Assembly (NCBI GenBank): GCA_946407175.1
Contig: CAMJNB010000088.1
Location: 1-6,134, forward strand
Direction of reading: 5' to 3'
Length of the DNA: 6,134 bases
DNA from: an uncultured Selenomonadales bacterium
Lineage (GTDB): Bacteria > Bacillota_C > Negativicutes > Selenomonadales > Selenomonadaceae
A program made the position numbers and the translations under genes. Shown in pieces: positions 1 to 5,231 of the stretch. Each line of letters starts with the position of its first letter. Position 1 is the stretch's first letter. The notes under the pieces are model-generated. The model was not told the origin of the DNA and ran no database searches. It worked only from the letters and a program-made list of their open reading frames with translations.

Positions 1-85
1 CTTAGAGCTTGGAGCTTAGAGCCGGTAGCCGGTAAGTAAAAATTCTACAATCTACCGGCTACCCGCTACTAGCTACCGGCTAAAT
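1..85. repeat. Intergenic heptanucleotide repeat array with inverted halves
   Basis: This stretch is built of 7-bp units. Units begin at 1, 8 and 15 (CTTAGAG, with G for A in the second) and run in phase into units at 22 and 29 (CCGGTAG, CCGGTAA). After a 16-nt AT-rich spacer (36-51), units begin at 52, 59, 66 and 73 (CTACCGG, CTACCCG, CTACTAG, CTACCGG), and a decayed unit begins at 80 (CTAAATT). The two halves are inverted: 19-34 can pair with 53-68 with 14 of 16 positions complementary, giving a long hairpin. It lies just past the stop codon of the fumarase beta gene and could shape the 3' end of that transcript, but no T-run follows the stem on the minus strand. The array may continue left of the window. 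It resembles the array at 5166-5222 in plan. Confidence 0.75.
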
Positions 86-92
86 TTACAGA

Positions 93-665
93 TTAAATTT
101 GATTAATGTCGAAGTTGCGGAAAGGTTTTTGACCGATTTCGTAAAAGTTATTTCCTTCGCAGTCAATTACTACGATTGCAGGGAAGTCAACTACTTCAAG
201 CGCGGCAACCGCTTCGGGTCCAAGTTCGGGATAAGCCAGCACGGTGTATTTTTTAACAGATTTAGCGATAAGTGCCGCTGCGCCGCCGACTGCTGCAAAA
301 TATGTAGCGCCGTTACGTTTCATTGCCTCGACAACTGCGGGTTCGCGTGAACCTTTGCCTACCATGCCTTTAATGCCTTGATCCAACATTGTAGGCGTGT
401 AAGCATCCATTCTGCCGGAAGTCGTGGGACCGCATGAACCTATTGGGTCGCCGGGCTTAGCAGGTGTGGGACCGAGATAATAGACGATTTGATTTTTCCA
501 ATCGACAGGCAATTTTTCGCCGCGTGCAAGCGCCTCTGTCATAACTTTGTGTGCGGCATCACGTGCGCTTATGATTGTGCCGGTTATAAGGACGCTGTCA
601 CCTGCTCTGAGTTTGCGGGACATTTCCTCTGTAAACGGCGTAGTAATTCTGATACTTTCAGCCAT
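93..665 (-). CDS. Fumarate hydratase class I, beta subunit (FumB/TtdB-type Fe-S hydro-lyase, C-terminal domain)
   Basis: This 190-residue protein is the small subunit of a two-subunit class I [4Fe-4S] hydro-lyase, which interconverts fumarate and L-malate in the cytoplasm. Visible family signatures are ARDAAHK (34-40), GSCGPTTSGRMD (76-87) and GKGSRE (103-108). These form the substrate-binding beta domain that is fused to the alpha domain in one-chain class I fumarases. I chose the ATG at 665 because GGAGG (complement of 674-678) lies 8 nt upstream. The same frame can be extended to a TTG at 692, but that start would abut the alpha stop codon and has no comparable ribosome site. The gene follows the alpha subunit after 27 nt, so both are surely co-transcribed. 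L-tartrate dehydratase beta (TtdB) belongs to the same family and cannot be fully excluded; fumarase is the more common role of the pair. Confidence 0.9.
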   Translation of the reverse strand: MAESIRITTPFTEEMSRKLRAGDSVLITGTIISARDAAHKVMTEALARGEKLPVDWKNQIVYYLGPTPAKPGDPIGSCGPTTSGRMDAYTPTMLDQGIKGMVGKGSREPAVVEAMKRNGATYFAAVGGAAALIAKSVKKYTVLAYPELGPEAVAALEVVDFPAIVVIDCEGNNFYEIGQKPFRNFDINQI

Positions 666-692
666 AGAATTTTCCTCCGTTAAAATCTTCAA

Positions 693-1535
693 CTATAAAA
701 CGCGGTGCGAATGACGCATTGCATGACAGCAAATCGTGACGGCGACGGGAAGTCCGGCAATATGAGTGGGACCCCATTCAATATTTACTGCAAGCGCGGA
801 AGTCGTGCCGCCGAGTTGCGGACCGATACCGGTTGAGTTAATCATTTCGAGAAGTTCCTCTTCAAGCTTTGCATATTCCGGCATGGGGTTACGTTCGTCG
901 ATTGAACGGGTAAGCGCCTTTTTTGAAAGAAGTGCCGCTCTGTCCATCGTGCCGCCGATACCGACGCCGACAACCATAGGCGGGCAAGGGTTCATGCTTG
1001 CGTGCAGGATAATTTCCATTACAGCTTTTTTAACGCCTTTAACGCCGTCCGCAGGTACAAGCATTTTTACGCCGGATTTATTTTCAGAACCGAAACCTTT
1101 CGGCGCAATGGTAATTTCAAGTTTGTCGCCCGGTACAATCTCAGTGTAAATTACGCCCGGCGTATTGTTTTTGGTGTTGACGCGATTGAAAAGCGGTTCG
1201 CCTACAACTGACTTTCTCAAATAACCTTCGGTGTAACCTTTGGCAATTCCCGCGTTTACGGCGTCGTTTAAATCTCCGCCGACAATGTGAAGGTCTTGCC
1301 CTACCTTCAAAAACACAATCGTCATGCCTGTATCTTGACAGTACGGACGATCTTCCGCCTTAGCAATTTCGGCGTTTTTAATAATTTGGTCGAGGACGAT
1401 TTTGCCTACTTCGGATTTTTCGGTTTCGCGACCGCGTTTCAAGCCGCGATAAACGTCATCGGGCAGGTAGTACGCCGCTTCCTTGCACATTTCCGCGACG
1501 TTTTCTGTTATAACTTTTACGTCCAGCTCTCTCAA
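693..1535 (-). CDS. Fumarate hydratase class I, alpha subunit (FumA/TtdA-type, [4Fe-4S])
   Basis: This 280-residue protein is the catalytic iron-sulfur subunit of the two-part class I fumarase, acting with the beta subunit encoded next. The three regions that hold cluster-ligand cysteines in this family are present: YCQDTG (Cys66), NPCPP (Cys184, followed by GVGIGG) and CCHAMRH (Cys269/270), as is QLGGTTSAL (240-248). The length matches free-standing alpha subunits. I place the start at a TTG (1533-1535) because AGGAGG (complement of 1543-1548) lies 7 nt upstream and the protein then begins MRELDVKVI, a usual family N-terminus. The open frame extends 22 codons further to an ATG at 1601, but that stretch is lysine/asparagine-rich, unlike the family, and would bury the ribosome site. 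The enzyme is expected to be oxygen-labile, as in anaerobes. TtdA is the main alternative. Confidence 0.9.
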   Translation of the reverse strand: MRELDVKVITENVAEMCKEAAYYLPDDVYRGLKRGRETEKSEVGKIVLDQIIKNAEIAKAEDRPYCQDTGMTIVFLKVGQDLHIVGGDLNDAVNAGIAKGYTEGYLRKSVVGEPLFNRVNTKNNTPGVIYTEIVPGDKLEITIAPKGFGSENKSGVKMLVPADGVKGVKKAVMEIILHASMNPCPPMVVGVGIGGTMDRAALLSKKALTRSIDERNPMPEYAKLEEELLEMINSTGIGPQLGGTTSALAVNIEWGPTHIAGLPVAVTICCHAMRHSHRVL

Positions 1536-1548
1536 AATAATCCCTCCT
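1533..1548 (-). promoter_or_regulatory. Ribosome binding site that fixes a TTG start for fumarase alpha
   Basis: On the minus strand AGGAGGG (complement of 1542-1548) stands 6-7 nt before TTG (1533-1535). It is one of the strongest Shine-Dalgarno matches in the window and the reason for preferring the TTG over the upstream in-frame ATG at 1601. Confidence 0.8.
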
Positions 1549-1563
1549 GTGACATTATTCACA
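1548..1563 (-). promoter_or_regulatory. TGTGA-N6-TCACA dyad in the fumarase leader (candidate Rex or CRP/FNR-family operator)
   Basis: The 16 bp TGTGACATTATTCACA have perfectly inverted 5-bp arms. Read on the minus strand and extended by one base each side, the site is TTGTGAA-TAAT-GTCACAG, which matches the Bacillus-type Rex operator (TTGTGAA-N4-TTCACAA) at 12 of 14 arm positions; its core also fits the CRP/FNR-family half-site spacing. Its last base touches the Shine-Dalgarno sequence, so a bound protein would block transcript elongation or initiation, which suits a repressor such as the NADH-sensing Rex. The match is seen; the regulator is inferred. Confidence 0.4.
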
Positions 1564-1621
1564 AATTTATTTTTGTTTGCGTGTTTATTTGCCGTTGCCA
1601 ATTAAAAATCCTGCCGCCGCG

Positions 1622-1640
1622 TGTATAAAATTTTTATACA
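1622..1640. promoter_or_regulatory. Perfect 19-bp palindrome TGTATAAAATTTTTATACA
   Basis: Nine-base arms are perfectly inverted around one central base. The palindrome starts right where the T-run of the upstream terminator ends and lies about 90 bp before the fumarase alpha start, so it could be an operator or part of an AT-rich promoter (it contains TATAAA on both strands). It could also simply extend the terminator structure. I found no well-spaced -35 hexamer to settle this. Confidence 0.35.
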
Positions 1641-1664
1641 AAAAAAAACGCCCTGCAAAGGACG
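1640..1664 (-). terminator. Rho-independent terminator after the RTX-like gene
   Basis: On the minus strand a 6-bp stem (CGTCCT pairing with AGGGCG, one G-U pair) closes a TTGC tetraloop and is followed by nine T. It lies 50 nt past the stop codon of the repeat protein gene and separates it from the fumarase operon. Confidence 0.85.
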
Positions 1665-1714
1665 GTTAAATTTTATATTACAAATTATGCACGGCATTTA
1701 TAAAGATTTTTATA

Positions 1715-2548
1715 TTATTTTGCAACGTAACTTCCATTACTGTAGACGTATTCGGCACCGTTTGAAAATTTGTAAGTGACATCCAAATTACTACCTTCAA
1801 TCGACGAGCTGAGATAAATTGAGTTTGAAGTATTAAAAATTATTCTGTTTCTGTCGGCGTAGATAACATCATCAACAGTAGCGTCCGTGAAAAGAATCGT
1901 GGTACCGGAGCCGAAATTGTGAATTACGTCGTTGCCGGGATTTTTACCATAAAGTATCGTGACATTTTCGGCGTCATTATGAATGTGATCGTTACCGGCG
2001 CCGCCTTCAATCGTAGACCAAGCGCTGTGATTCGTAAGAGAGTCGTTGCCTTCGCCGCCGCTTAACAAAACATTTGACGCGTCGTAATTGGAGTTAATGC
2101 TGTCATTATCTCTGCCGCCTAAAATGACTGAATGATTGCCAAAATTTCTTATCGTGTCTTCATCTTCACCGCCGTCAACCGTCGACCAATTACTGAAATT
2201 ATTTATAACGTCTTCACTTTCTCCGCCTTGAATGTTGACCAGCACCAAGTCTTTATCCGAAAGCACGGTATCTTCACCGTCGCCGCCGAGAATTGTGACA
2301 TTAGCCGCACTGTTACCGATATAGTCATCATCTTCTCCGCCGTCAATTACGGCGTAATCACTGAAATTATAAACCGTATCGTTGCCGCCGTACCCTTGAA
2401 CCGTCGAATACTGCGCGTAAAAATCTCTGATAAGGTCGTCACCTTCAAACGCGTAAACTCCTGCGCCCTTTGCAAAATTGTCAATGTTATCGGCGTCGCT
2501 CGTACCGTAAACCCGCGCAAATTCCGTGTGGTTGTTGATATTCGCCAT
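1715..2548 (-). CDS. RTX-like calcium-binding repeat protein (acidic beta-roll, probably secreted or surface-located)
   Basis: This 277-residue acidic protein has no cysteine and is almost entirely tandem repeats. Each unit of 18-20 residues has one turn of the hemolysin-type GGxGxDxI kind followed by N-x(6-8)-[VI]-x. Turns begin near residues 52, 70, 88, 108, 126, 144, 164 and 182, with a distorted one at 201. Three are canonical GGxGxD (88, 164, 182); the others carry D, E or S in place of the second-turn glycine. Such repeats bind calcium and fold as a beta-roll after type I secretion. There is no N-terminal signal peptide, as is usual for type I substrates. The last 60 residues are non-repetitive, rich in S, N and Y, and could hold the export signal. 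No transporter gene is adjacent. I chose the ATG at 2548 because AGGAG (complement of 2557-2561) lies 8 nt upstream; eight further codons are open. It is a single gene with its own terminator. Its specific function is unknown. Confidence 0.75.
   Translation of the reverse strand: MANINNHTEFARVYGTSDADNIDNFAKGAGVYAFEGDDLIRDFYAQYSTVQGYGGNDTVYNFSDYAVIDGGEDDDYIGNSAANVTILGGDGEDTVLSDKDLVLVNIQGGESEDVINNFSNWSTVDGGEDEDTIRNFGNHSVILGGRDNDSINSNYDASNVLLSGGEGNDSLTNHSAWSTIEGGAGNDHIHNDAENVTILYGKNPGNDVIHNFGSGTTILFTDATVDDVIYADRNRIIFNTSNSIYLSSSIEGSNLDVTYKFSNGAEYVYSNGSYVAK
1892..2395 (-). repeat. Three 168-bp (56-residue) super-repeats within the RTX-like gene
   Basis: Residues 52-107, 108-163 and 164-219 form three blocks, each made of units of 18, 18 and 20 residues (21 in the last). 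Equivalent units resemble each other across blocks more than their neighbours: first units end NFSDYAVID, NFSNWSTVD and NHSAWSTIE; second units end ANVTIL, NHSVIL and ENVTIL. This suggests duplication of a three-unit block. Block limits in DNA are about 2228-2395, 2060-2227 and 1892-2059. Confidence 0.65.
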
Positions 2549-2729
2549 TTCCTTTACTCCTTTCACGAACAAAACTTAAAAAATTTTCAAAAAAATTAAT
2601 ACGCATTTTAATCATAAAATCCTGCAGAAATTGCAAGTAAAAATTTATTGCAGGTAAAATCTTCAGTGCGTCGAAGTTTTGATAATAAATTTCCGTGATA
2701 AATGTAAAATTACAATCGGAGGTATTGAA
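2549..2729. promoter_or_regulatory. Divergent intergenic region between the RTX-like gene and mtaD
   Basis: This AT-rich region must hold the promoters of both divergent genes. A 12-bp direct repeat, TTGCAAGTAAAA (2631-2642) and TTGCAGGTAAAA (2648-2659), matches at 11 of 12 positions with 17-bp spacing, and a CTGCAG palindrome lies at 2622-2627. On the plus strand GATAAT (2681-2686) is a possible -10 for mtaD, but there is no good -35 at 17 bp. On the minus strand TATGAT and TAAAAT near 2610-2620 are possible -10 elements for the repeat protein. I cannot fix either promoter. Confidence 0.4.
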
Positions 2730-4022
2730 ATGCCGTTTGATAAAGAAATTATAATTCGTGACGTGAAATATTTTAAGCCGGACGGTGCTGTAGGCGAAGG
2801 CAACATTTTTATTAAGAATGATAAAATTTCGCAAATCACGTCTTCAAACAATTCGGACGTTAAAGGCGATAACGTGATTGACGGTCGCGGCAAATTTGTA
2901 ACGCCGGGTTTGGTCAACTCTCACACTCACGCTTCCATGACGTTGCTTAGAAGTTACGCGGACGATTTGGATTTAATGGATTGGCTTAACAATCATATTT
3001 GGCCTATTGAAGAAAAAATGAAACGCAAAGACATTTATATCGGCGCGGCGCTTGCGGCAGTCGAAATGATTAAAAGCGGCACTACGGCGTTTATGGATAT
3101 GTACGGTCCCAACATGGAGGAAGTTGCAAAGGTTACTGAAGAATCGGGACTGCGCGGCGCACTTTGTCGCGGCATTATCGGCATTTTTAACGGCGAAGAA
3201 AAACTTCAAACAAACATTGAACTTTTCAAAAATTTTAACGGCGCGGCTGACGGCAGAATTAAAGTTATGTTCGGTCCTCACGCAATTTACACTTGTCCGC
3301 CTGACTTTTTACGTAAAATCGCTGACGTGGCGGGAAGTCTCGGCGCCGAAATTCATATGCATATGAATGAAACGCTTGATGAAATTAACGGCTGTATGAA
3401 AGACTACGGCAAGCGTCCCTTTGAAGTTGTAGAAGAAACCGGTTTGCTTGACTTGGGATTTTTGGCGGCGCATTGCGTACACTTAAGCGACCATGAAATT
3501 GAAATTATGCAGTCCAAAAAAGTTCGCGTTGCTCACAATCCCTCAAGCAATATGAAATTGGCAAGCGGCATTGCTCCCGTTGTAAAAATGCTTGACGCGG
3601 GATTAACCGTTGGAATTGGAACTGACGGCGCATCCAGCAACAATAACCTTGACATGTTGGAAGAAATTCGCTTTGCCACGTTCCTTGCCAAAGTTGCAAC
3701 GCTTGACCCGTTGGCACTGCCCGCCGCGCAGATTTTACAAATGGGTACAGAGGAAGGCGCTAAGGCTATTGGTTTTAAAAATGTCGGACGCATTGAGGAA
3801 GGTTATAAGGCTGATATCGTGCTGTGGAATATGAGCGGCGCCGAATGGCAACCTGCTTACAATCCCGTTTCGCTCTTAGTCTACTCGGCTAATTCTTCTT
3901 CCGCCGATACCGTGATTGTCGACGGAAAAATTTTAATGCAGAATCGCGAACTTAAGACGCTGGACGAAGAAAAAATTATTCATGAGTTCAACGCCTGCGC
4001 CAATCGTTTGACCGGAAAATAA
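2730..4022 (+). CDS. mtaD: 5'-methylthioadenosine/S-adenosylhomocysteine deaminase (amidohydrolase family)
   Basis: This 430-residue cytosolic enzyme of the amidohydrolase superfamily (TIM barrel, one divalent metal) deaminates 5'-methylthioadenosine and S-adenosylhomocysteine to inosyl products, salvaging by-products of SAM-using reactions. Seen in the sequence: the metal-binding HxH in NSHTHASM (His65, His67), HMHMNETLDE (His211 as metal ligand, Glu214 as substrate/proton-shuttle residue), AAHCVHL (His248) and GTDGASSNNNLDM (Asp299 as metal ligand). The spacing from His248 to Asp299 equals that of the Thermotoga maritima enzyme (His228 to Asp279). The small beta-sandwich domain is formed by both ends, with GRIEEGYKADIVLW near residue 355 typical of the family. 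I chose the ATG at 2730 because GGAGG (2718-2722) lies 7 nt upstream; the open frame reaches 17 codons further back without a ribosome site. The gene appears to be alone in its transcript. Related enzymes deaminate guanine or chlorohydrolyse triazines, but the motif set fits MtaD best. Confidence 0.92.
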   Translation: MPFDKEIIIRDVKYFKPDGAVGEGNIFIKNDKISQITSSNNSDVKGDNVIDGRGKFVTPGLVNSHTHASMTLLRSYADDLDLMDWLNNHIWPIEEKMKRKDIYIGAALAAVEMIKSGTTAFMDMYGPNMEEVAKVTEESGLRGALCRGIIGIFNGEEKLQTNIELFKNFNGAADGRIKVMFGPHAIYTCPPDFLRKIADVAGSLGAEIHMHMNETLDEINGCMKDYGKRPFEVVEETGLLDLGFLAAHCVHLSDHEIEIMQSKKVRVAHNPSSNMKLASGIAPVVKMLDAGLTVGIGTDGASSNNNLDMLEEIRFATFLAKVATLDPLALPAAQILQMGTEEGAKAIGFKNVGRIEEGYKADIVLWNMSGAEWQPAYNPVSLLVYSANSSSADTVIVDGKILMQNRELKTLDEEKIIHEFNACANRLTGK

Positions 4023-4208
4023 TTTTACGACGCACGGCTACTTTAAAAAATTTAAAATGTCGCCAAAAATATTTGCCGTAACTGCGCGCAGAAAAGATTA
4101 AGCGACTAAAAAAACTTCGCGCAGATTTTTAGCAGACGTTGGCTAAAATATTTCAAGACGTTGCTTAAAATATTGAATTAAATATTTCAGCAAGTACGCA
4201 GATGAAAA
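4023..4208. other. Noncoding stretch after mtaD with hairpins and a 22-bp-spaced direct repeat
   Basis: No convincing gene lies here. CTGCGCG (4082-4088) is complementary to CGCGCAG (4118-4124), which is followed by ATTTTT and could be a weak terminator for mtaD. AGACGTTGGCTAAAATATT (4134-4152) recurs at 4156-4174 with 17 of 19 bases the same. The second copy opens a 12-bp hairpin (4161-4193: TTGCT arm, AT-rich stem, AGCAA arm, small internal loop). The region may be the 3' untranslated part of mtaD mRNA or a small RNA; the sequence alone does not decide. Confidence 0.4.
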
Positions 4209-4248
4209 AAATTTGACTGTTGCATTATAATAATGTGGCAGTTTTTTT
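4209..4248 (+). terminator. Rho-independent terminator before the flagellar cluster
   Basis: An 11-bp stem (4216-4226 with 4232-4242, three G-U pairs) closes a 5-nt loop and is followed by seven T (4242-4248). An A-run just before the stem could give some function on the other strand. It ends the mtaD transcript, or a separate RNA from 4023-4208, and insulates the flagellar genes. Confidence 0.75.
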
Positions 4249-4324
4249 GTTTGAACAATTATCACAAAAGTTTTTTTCGTAACGTTAAGGGAGCGGAAAA
4301 ATTTTTCGATATCTAAGGAAGAAA

Positions 4325-4362
4325 AGCAGTTACCAAAAAAATTAAAGATAAGCTGCTATAAT
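4325..4362 (+). promoter_or_regulatory. Extended -10 promoter for flgM with a flanking dyad
   Basis: TGCTATAAT (4354-4362) is a perfect extended -10 element of the vegetative sigma type. The position 17 bp upstream (4334-4339, CAAAAA) is a poor -35, which an extended -10 can offset. Transcription would start near 4369, leaving a very short leader. AGCAGTTA (4325-4332) and TAAGCTGCT (4349-4357) form an inverted repeat with one bulged base, and the right arm overlaps the -10, so it could be an operator. I see no good sigma-28 motif (TAAA-N15-GCCGATAA) here. A separate 12-bp palindrome, GAAAAATTTTTC, lies at 4296-4307. Confidence 0.5.
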
Positions 4363-4386
4363 AAGTTAGGGTGGTGAATTGATATC

Positions 4387-4668
4387 ATGTATATAAACAA
4401 CGTAAATCCTGCGGCGGGTTATTACTCCTCAACGTCAAACGCGGCGTCACGTTACGCGGCGGCGTCGGCAGTAGGCTCTGTTCAAAAAAAAGACGAATTG
4501 ACGCTTTCCAGTCAAGCGCAAAGTTTTCAAGACGTTTTACAGAAGTTGCGCAAGGAAAATGAAGTTCGTCAATCCAAAGTTGACGAGTTCACGCAGAAAA
4601 TTGCAAGCGGAAATTACAAAGTTTCCTCTTCAGATATAGCGCTTAGCCTTTTGGCAAGCCGATTTTAG
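4387..4668 (+). CDS. flgM: Anti-sigma-28 factor FlgM
   Basis: This 93-residue protein binds and holds sigma-28 (FliA/SigD) until the hook-basal body is finished, delaying late flagellar genes. The low-complexity N-terminal part (alanine/serine/tyrosine-rich, about residues 8-32) is expected to be disordered. DELTLSSQAQSF (36-47) matches the DxVxLSxxA element common in Gram-positive FlgM, and RQSKVDEFTQKIASGNY (61-77) followed by KVSSSDIALSLL is the sigma-binding C-terminal helix region. Length is normal for the family. The ribosome site is unusual: GGTGGTGA (4370-4377), 9-12 nt before the ATG, instead of the AGGAGG seen elsewhere in the window. It is the first gene of the cluster, followed by flgN after 10 nt. 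Confidence 0.9.
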   Translation: MYINNVNPAAGYYSSTSNAASRYAAASAVGSVQKKDELTLSSQAQSFQDVLQKLRKENEVRQSKVDEFTQKIASGNYKVSSSDIALSLLASRF

Positions 4669-4678
4669 GATATAAAGT

Positions 4679-5164
4679 ATGTGGCAAGAATTAATTGACG
4701 TACTCAAAAAAATCTGCGCGGTCTACGATGATTTAAGCAGAATCGGCGAAAAAAAGCGCGATACCTTAGTTGCAGTTGACATGAAAGGGTTGGCGAAAGT
4801 TTTAGACGAGGAACAACTGGCGGCGGCAAAAATTCAAAACCTTGAAAAAAAGCGCGGCGCTATTCTCACGGAACTTTCCAAAACTTTAAAAAATGTCAAC
4901 GCTGACACTAAGGCGGCGGAATTATATAAAGCGGCGCCAACAGTTGCCTTACAATCCGAATTGACCAATTTGCACGCGGCACTTACAAAAAGTGTTGAAC
5001 GCGCGGTGAAATTACGTGACAATAACCAAATTCTCGCGCAGAGTGCATTGAAAGCCGTTAAATATCACTTAAACAAACTAGGCGGTGCGACGGTAAATCC
5101 TACGTACGGTAAGGTCGGCAATGCAGGTGTCACTCATGAAAAAAAGTTTGACTTTAAAGCGTAG
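4679..5164 (+). CDS. flgN: Flagellar export chaperone FlgN
   Basis: This 161-residue cytosolic helical protein should guard the hook-filament junction proteins FlgK and FlgL before export through the flagellar type III apparatus. Features seen: a long helical, probably coiled-coil body (residues 3-130), an LEKKRGAIL segment (55-63), the RDNNQILAQSAL segment (113-124) typical of the end of the FlgN domain, and a TYGKVG tail (142-147) common in Firmicute FlgN. The ribosome site AGGA (4667-4670) overlaps the flgM stop codon TAG and lies 8 nt before the ATG, so translation is probably coupled to flgM. flgK lies two genes downstream, fitting the chaperone-client order. Confidence 0.85.
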   Translation: MWQELIDVLKKICAVYDDLSRIGEKKRDTLVAVDMKGLAKVLDEEQLAAAKIQNLEKKRGAILTELSKTLKNVNADTKAAELYKAAPTVALQSELTNLHAALTKSVERAVKLRDNNQILAQSALKAVKYHLNKLGGATVNPTYGKVGNAGVTHEKKFDFKA

Positions 5165-5165
5165 T

Positions 5166-5222
5166 TAGATCGCTAGTTGATAGATCGCTAGCAACTAGTA
5201 ACTAGCAACTAGCAACTAAAAA
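5166..5222. repeat. Heptanucleotide CTAGCAA tandem array between flgN and the FlgN-like gene
   Basis: TAGATCGCTAG occurs at 5166-5176 and again at 5181-5191. It runs into heptads at 5188, 5195, 5202 and 5209 (CTAGCAA, with T for C at the fifth base in the second), and a decayed unit, CTAAAAA, begins at 5216. The left part carries the opposite orientation: CTAGTTG (5173-5179) is the reverse complement of CAACTAG at 5192-5198, and GCTAGTTG (5172-5179) of CAACTAGC at 5206-5213, so hairpins can form. CTAG, often a scarce tetramer in bacteria, occurs five times in 40 bp. The array fills the gap inside an operon and ends against the next gene's ribosome site (AAAGG, 5220-5224). Confidence 0.85.
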
Positions 5223-5231
5223 GGTTTTAAC

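Noticed and set aside
19..68. Hairpin as a classical rho-independent terminator for the fumarase operon
   Set aside because: The stem is long and could form, but on the minus strand the sequence after it has no T-run, so it is described as part of the repeat array only.
766..1149. Plus-strand open frame of 127 codons opposite the fumarase alpha gene
   Set aside because: It lies wholly antisense to a well-recognised gene and its serine/proline/isoleucine-rich translation shows no family features or ribosome site.
2132..2599. Plus-strand open frame of 155 codons opposite the RTX-like gene
   Set aside because: It is the reverse reading of a tandem repeat, which keeps stop codons out of other frames; its repeated IITDIV-like pattern simply mirrors the minus-strand repeat.
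2660..2729. SAM- or SAH-sensing riboswitch upstream of mtaD
   Set aside because: The leader is short, and I see no multi-stem architecture or conserved riboswitch core by eye.
2487..2917. Minus-strand open frames across the start of mtaD and the divergent region
   Set aside because: They overlap mtaD and the RTX-like gene start, their translations are low-complexity, and neither has a ribosome site.
3505..3793. Minus-strand open frames within mtaD
   Set aside because: They are shadows of the strongly conserved GTDG to C-terminal part of mtaD.
5166..5222. CRISPR array
   Set aside because: The units are 7 bp and contiguous with no unique spacers, and no cas gene is present.
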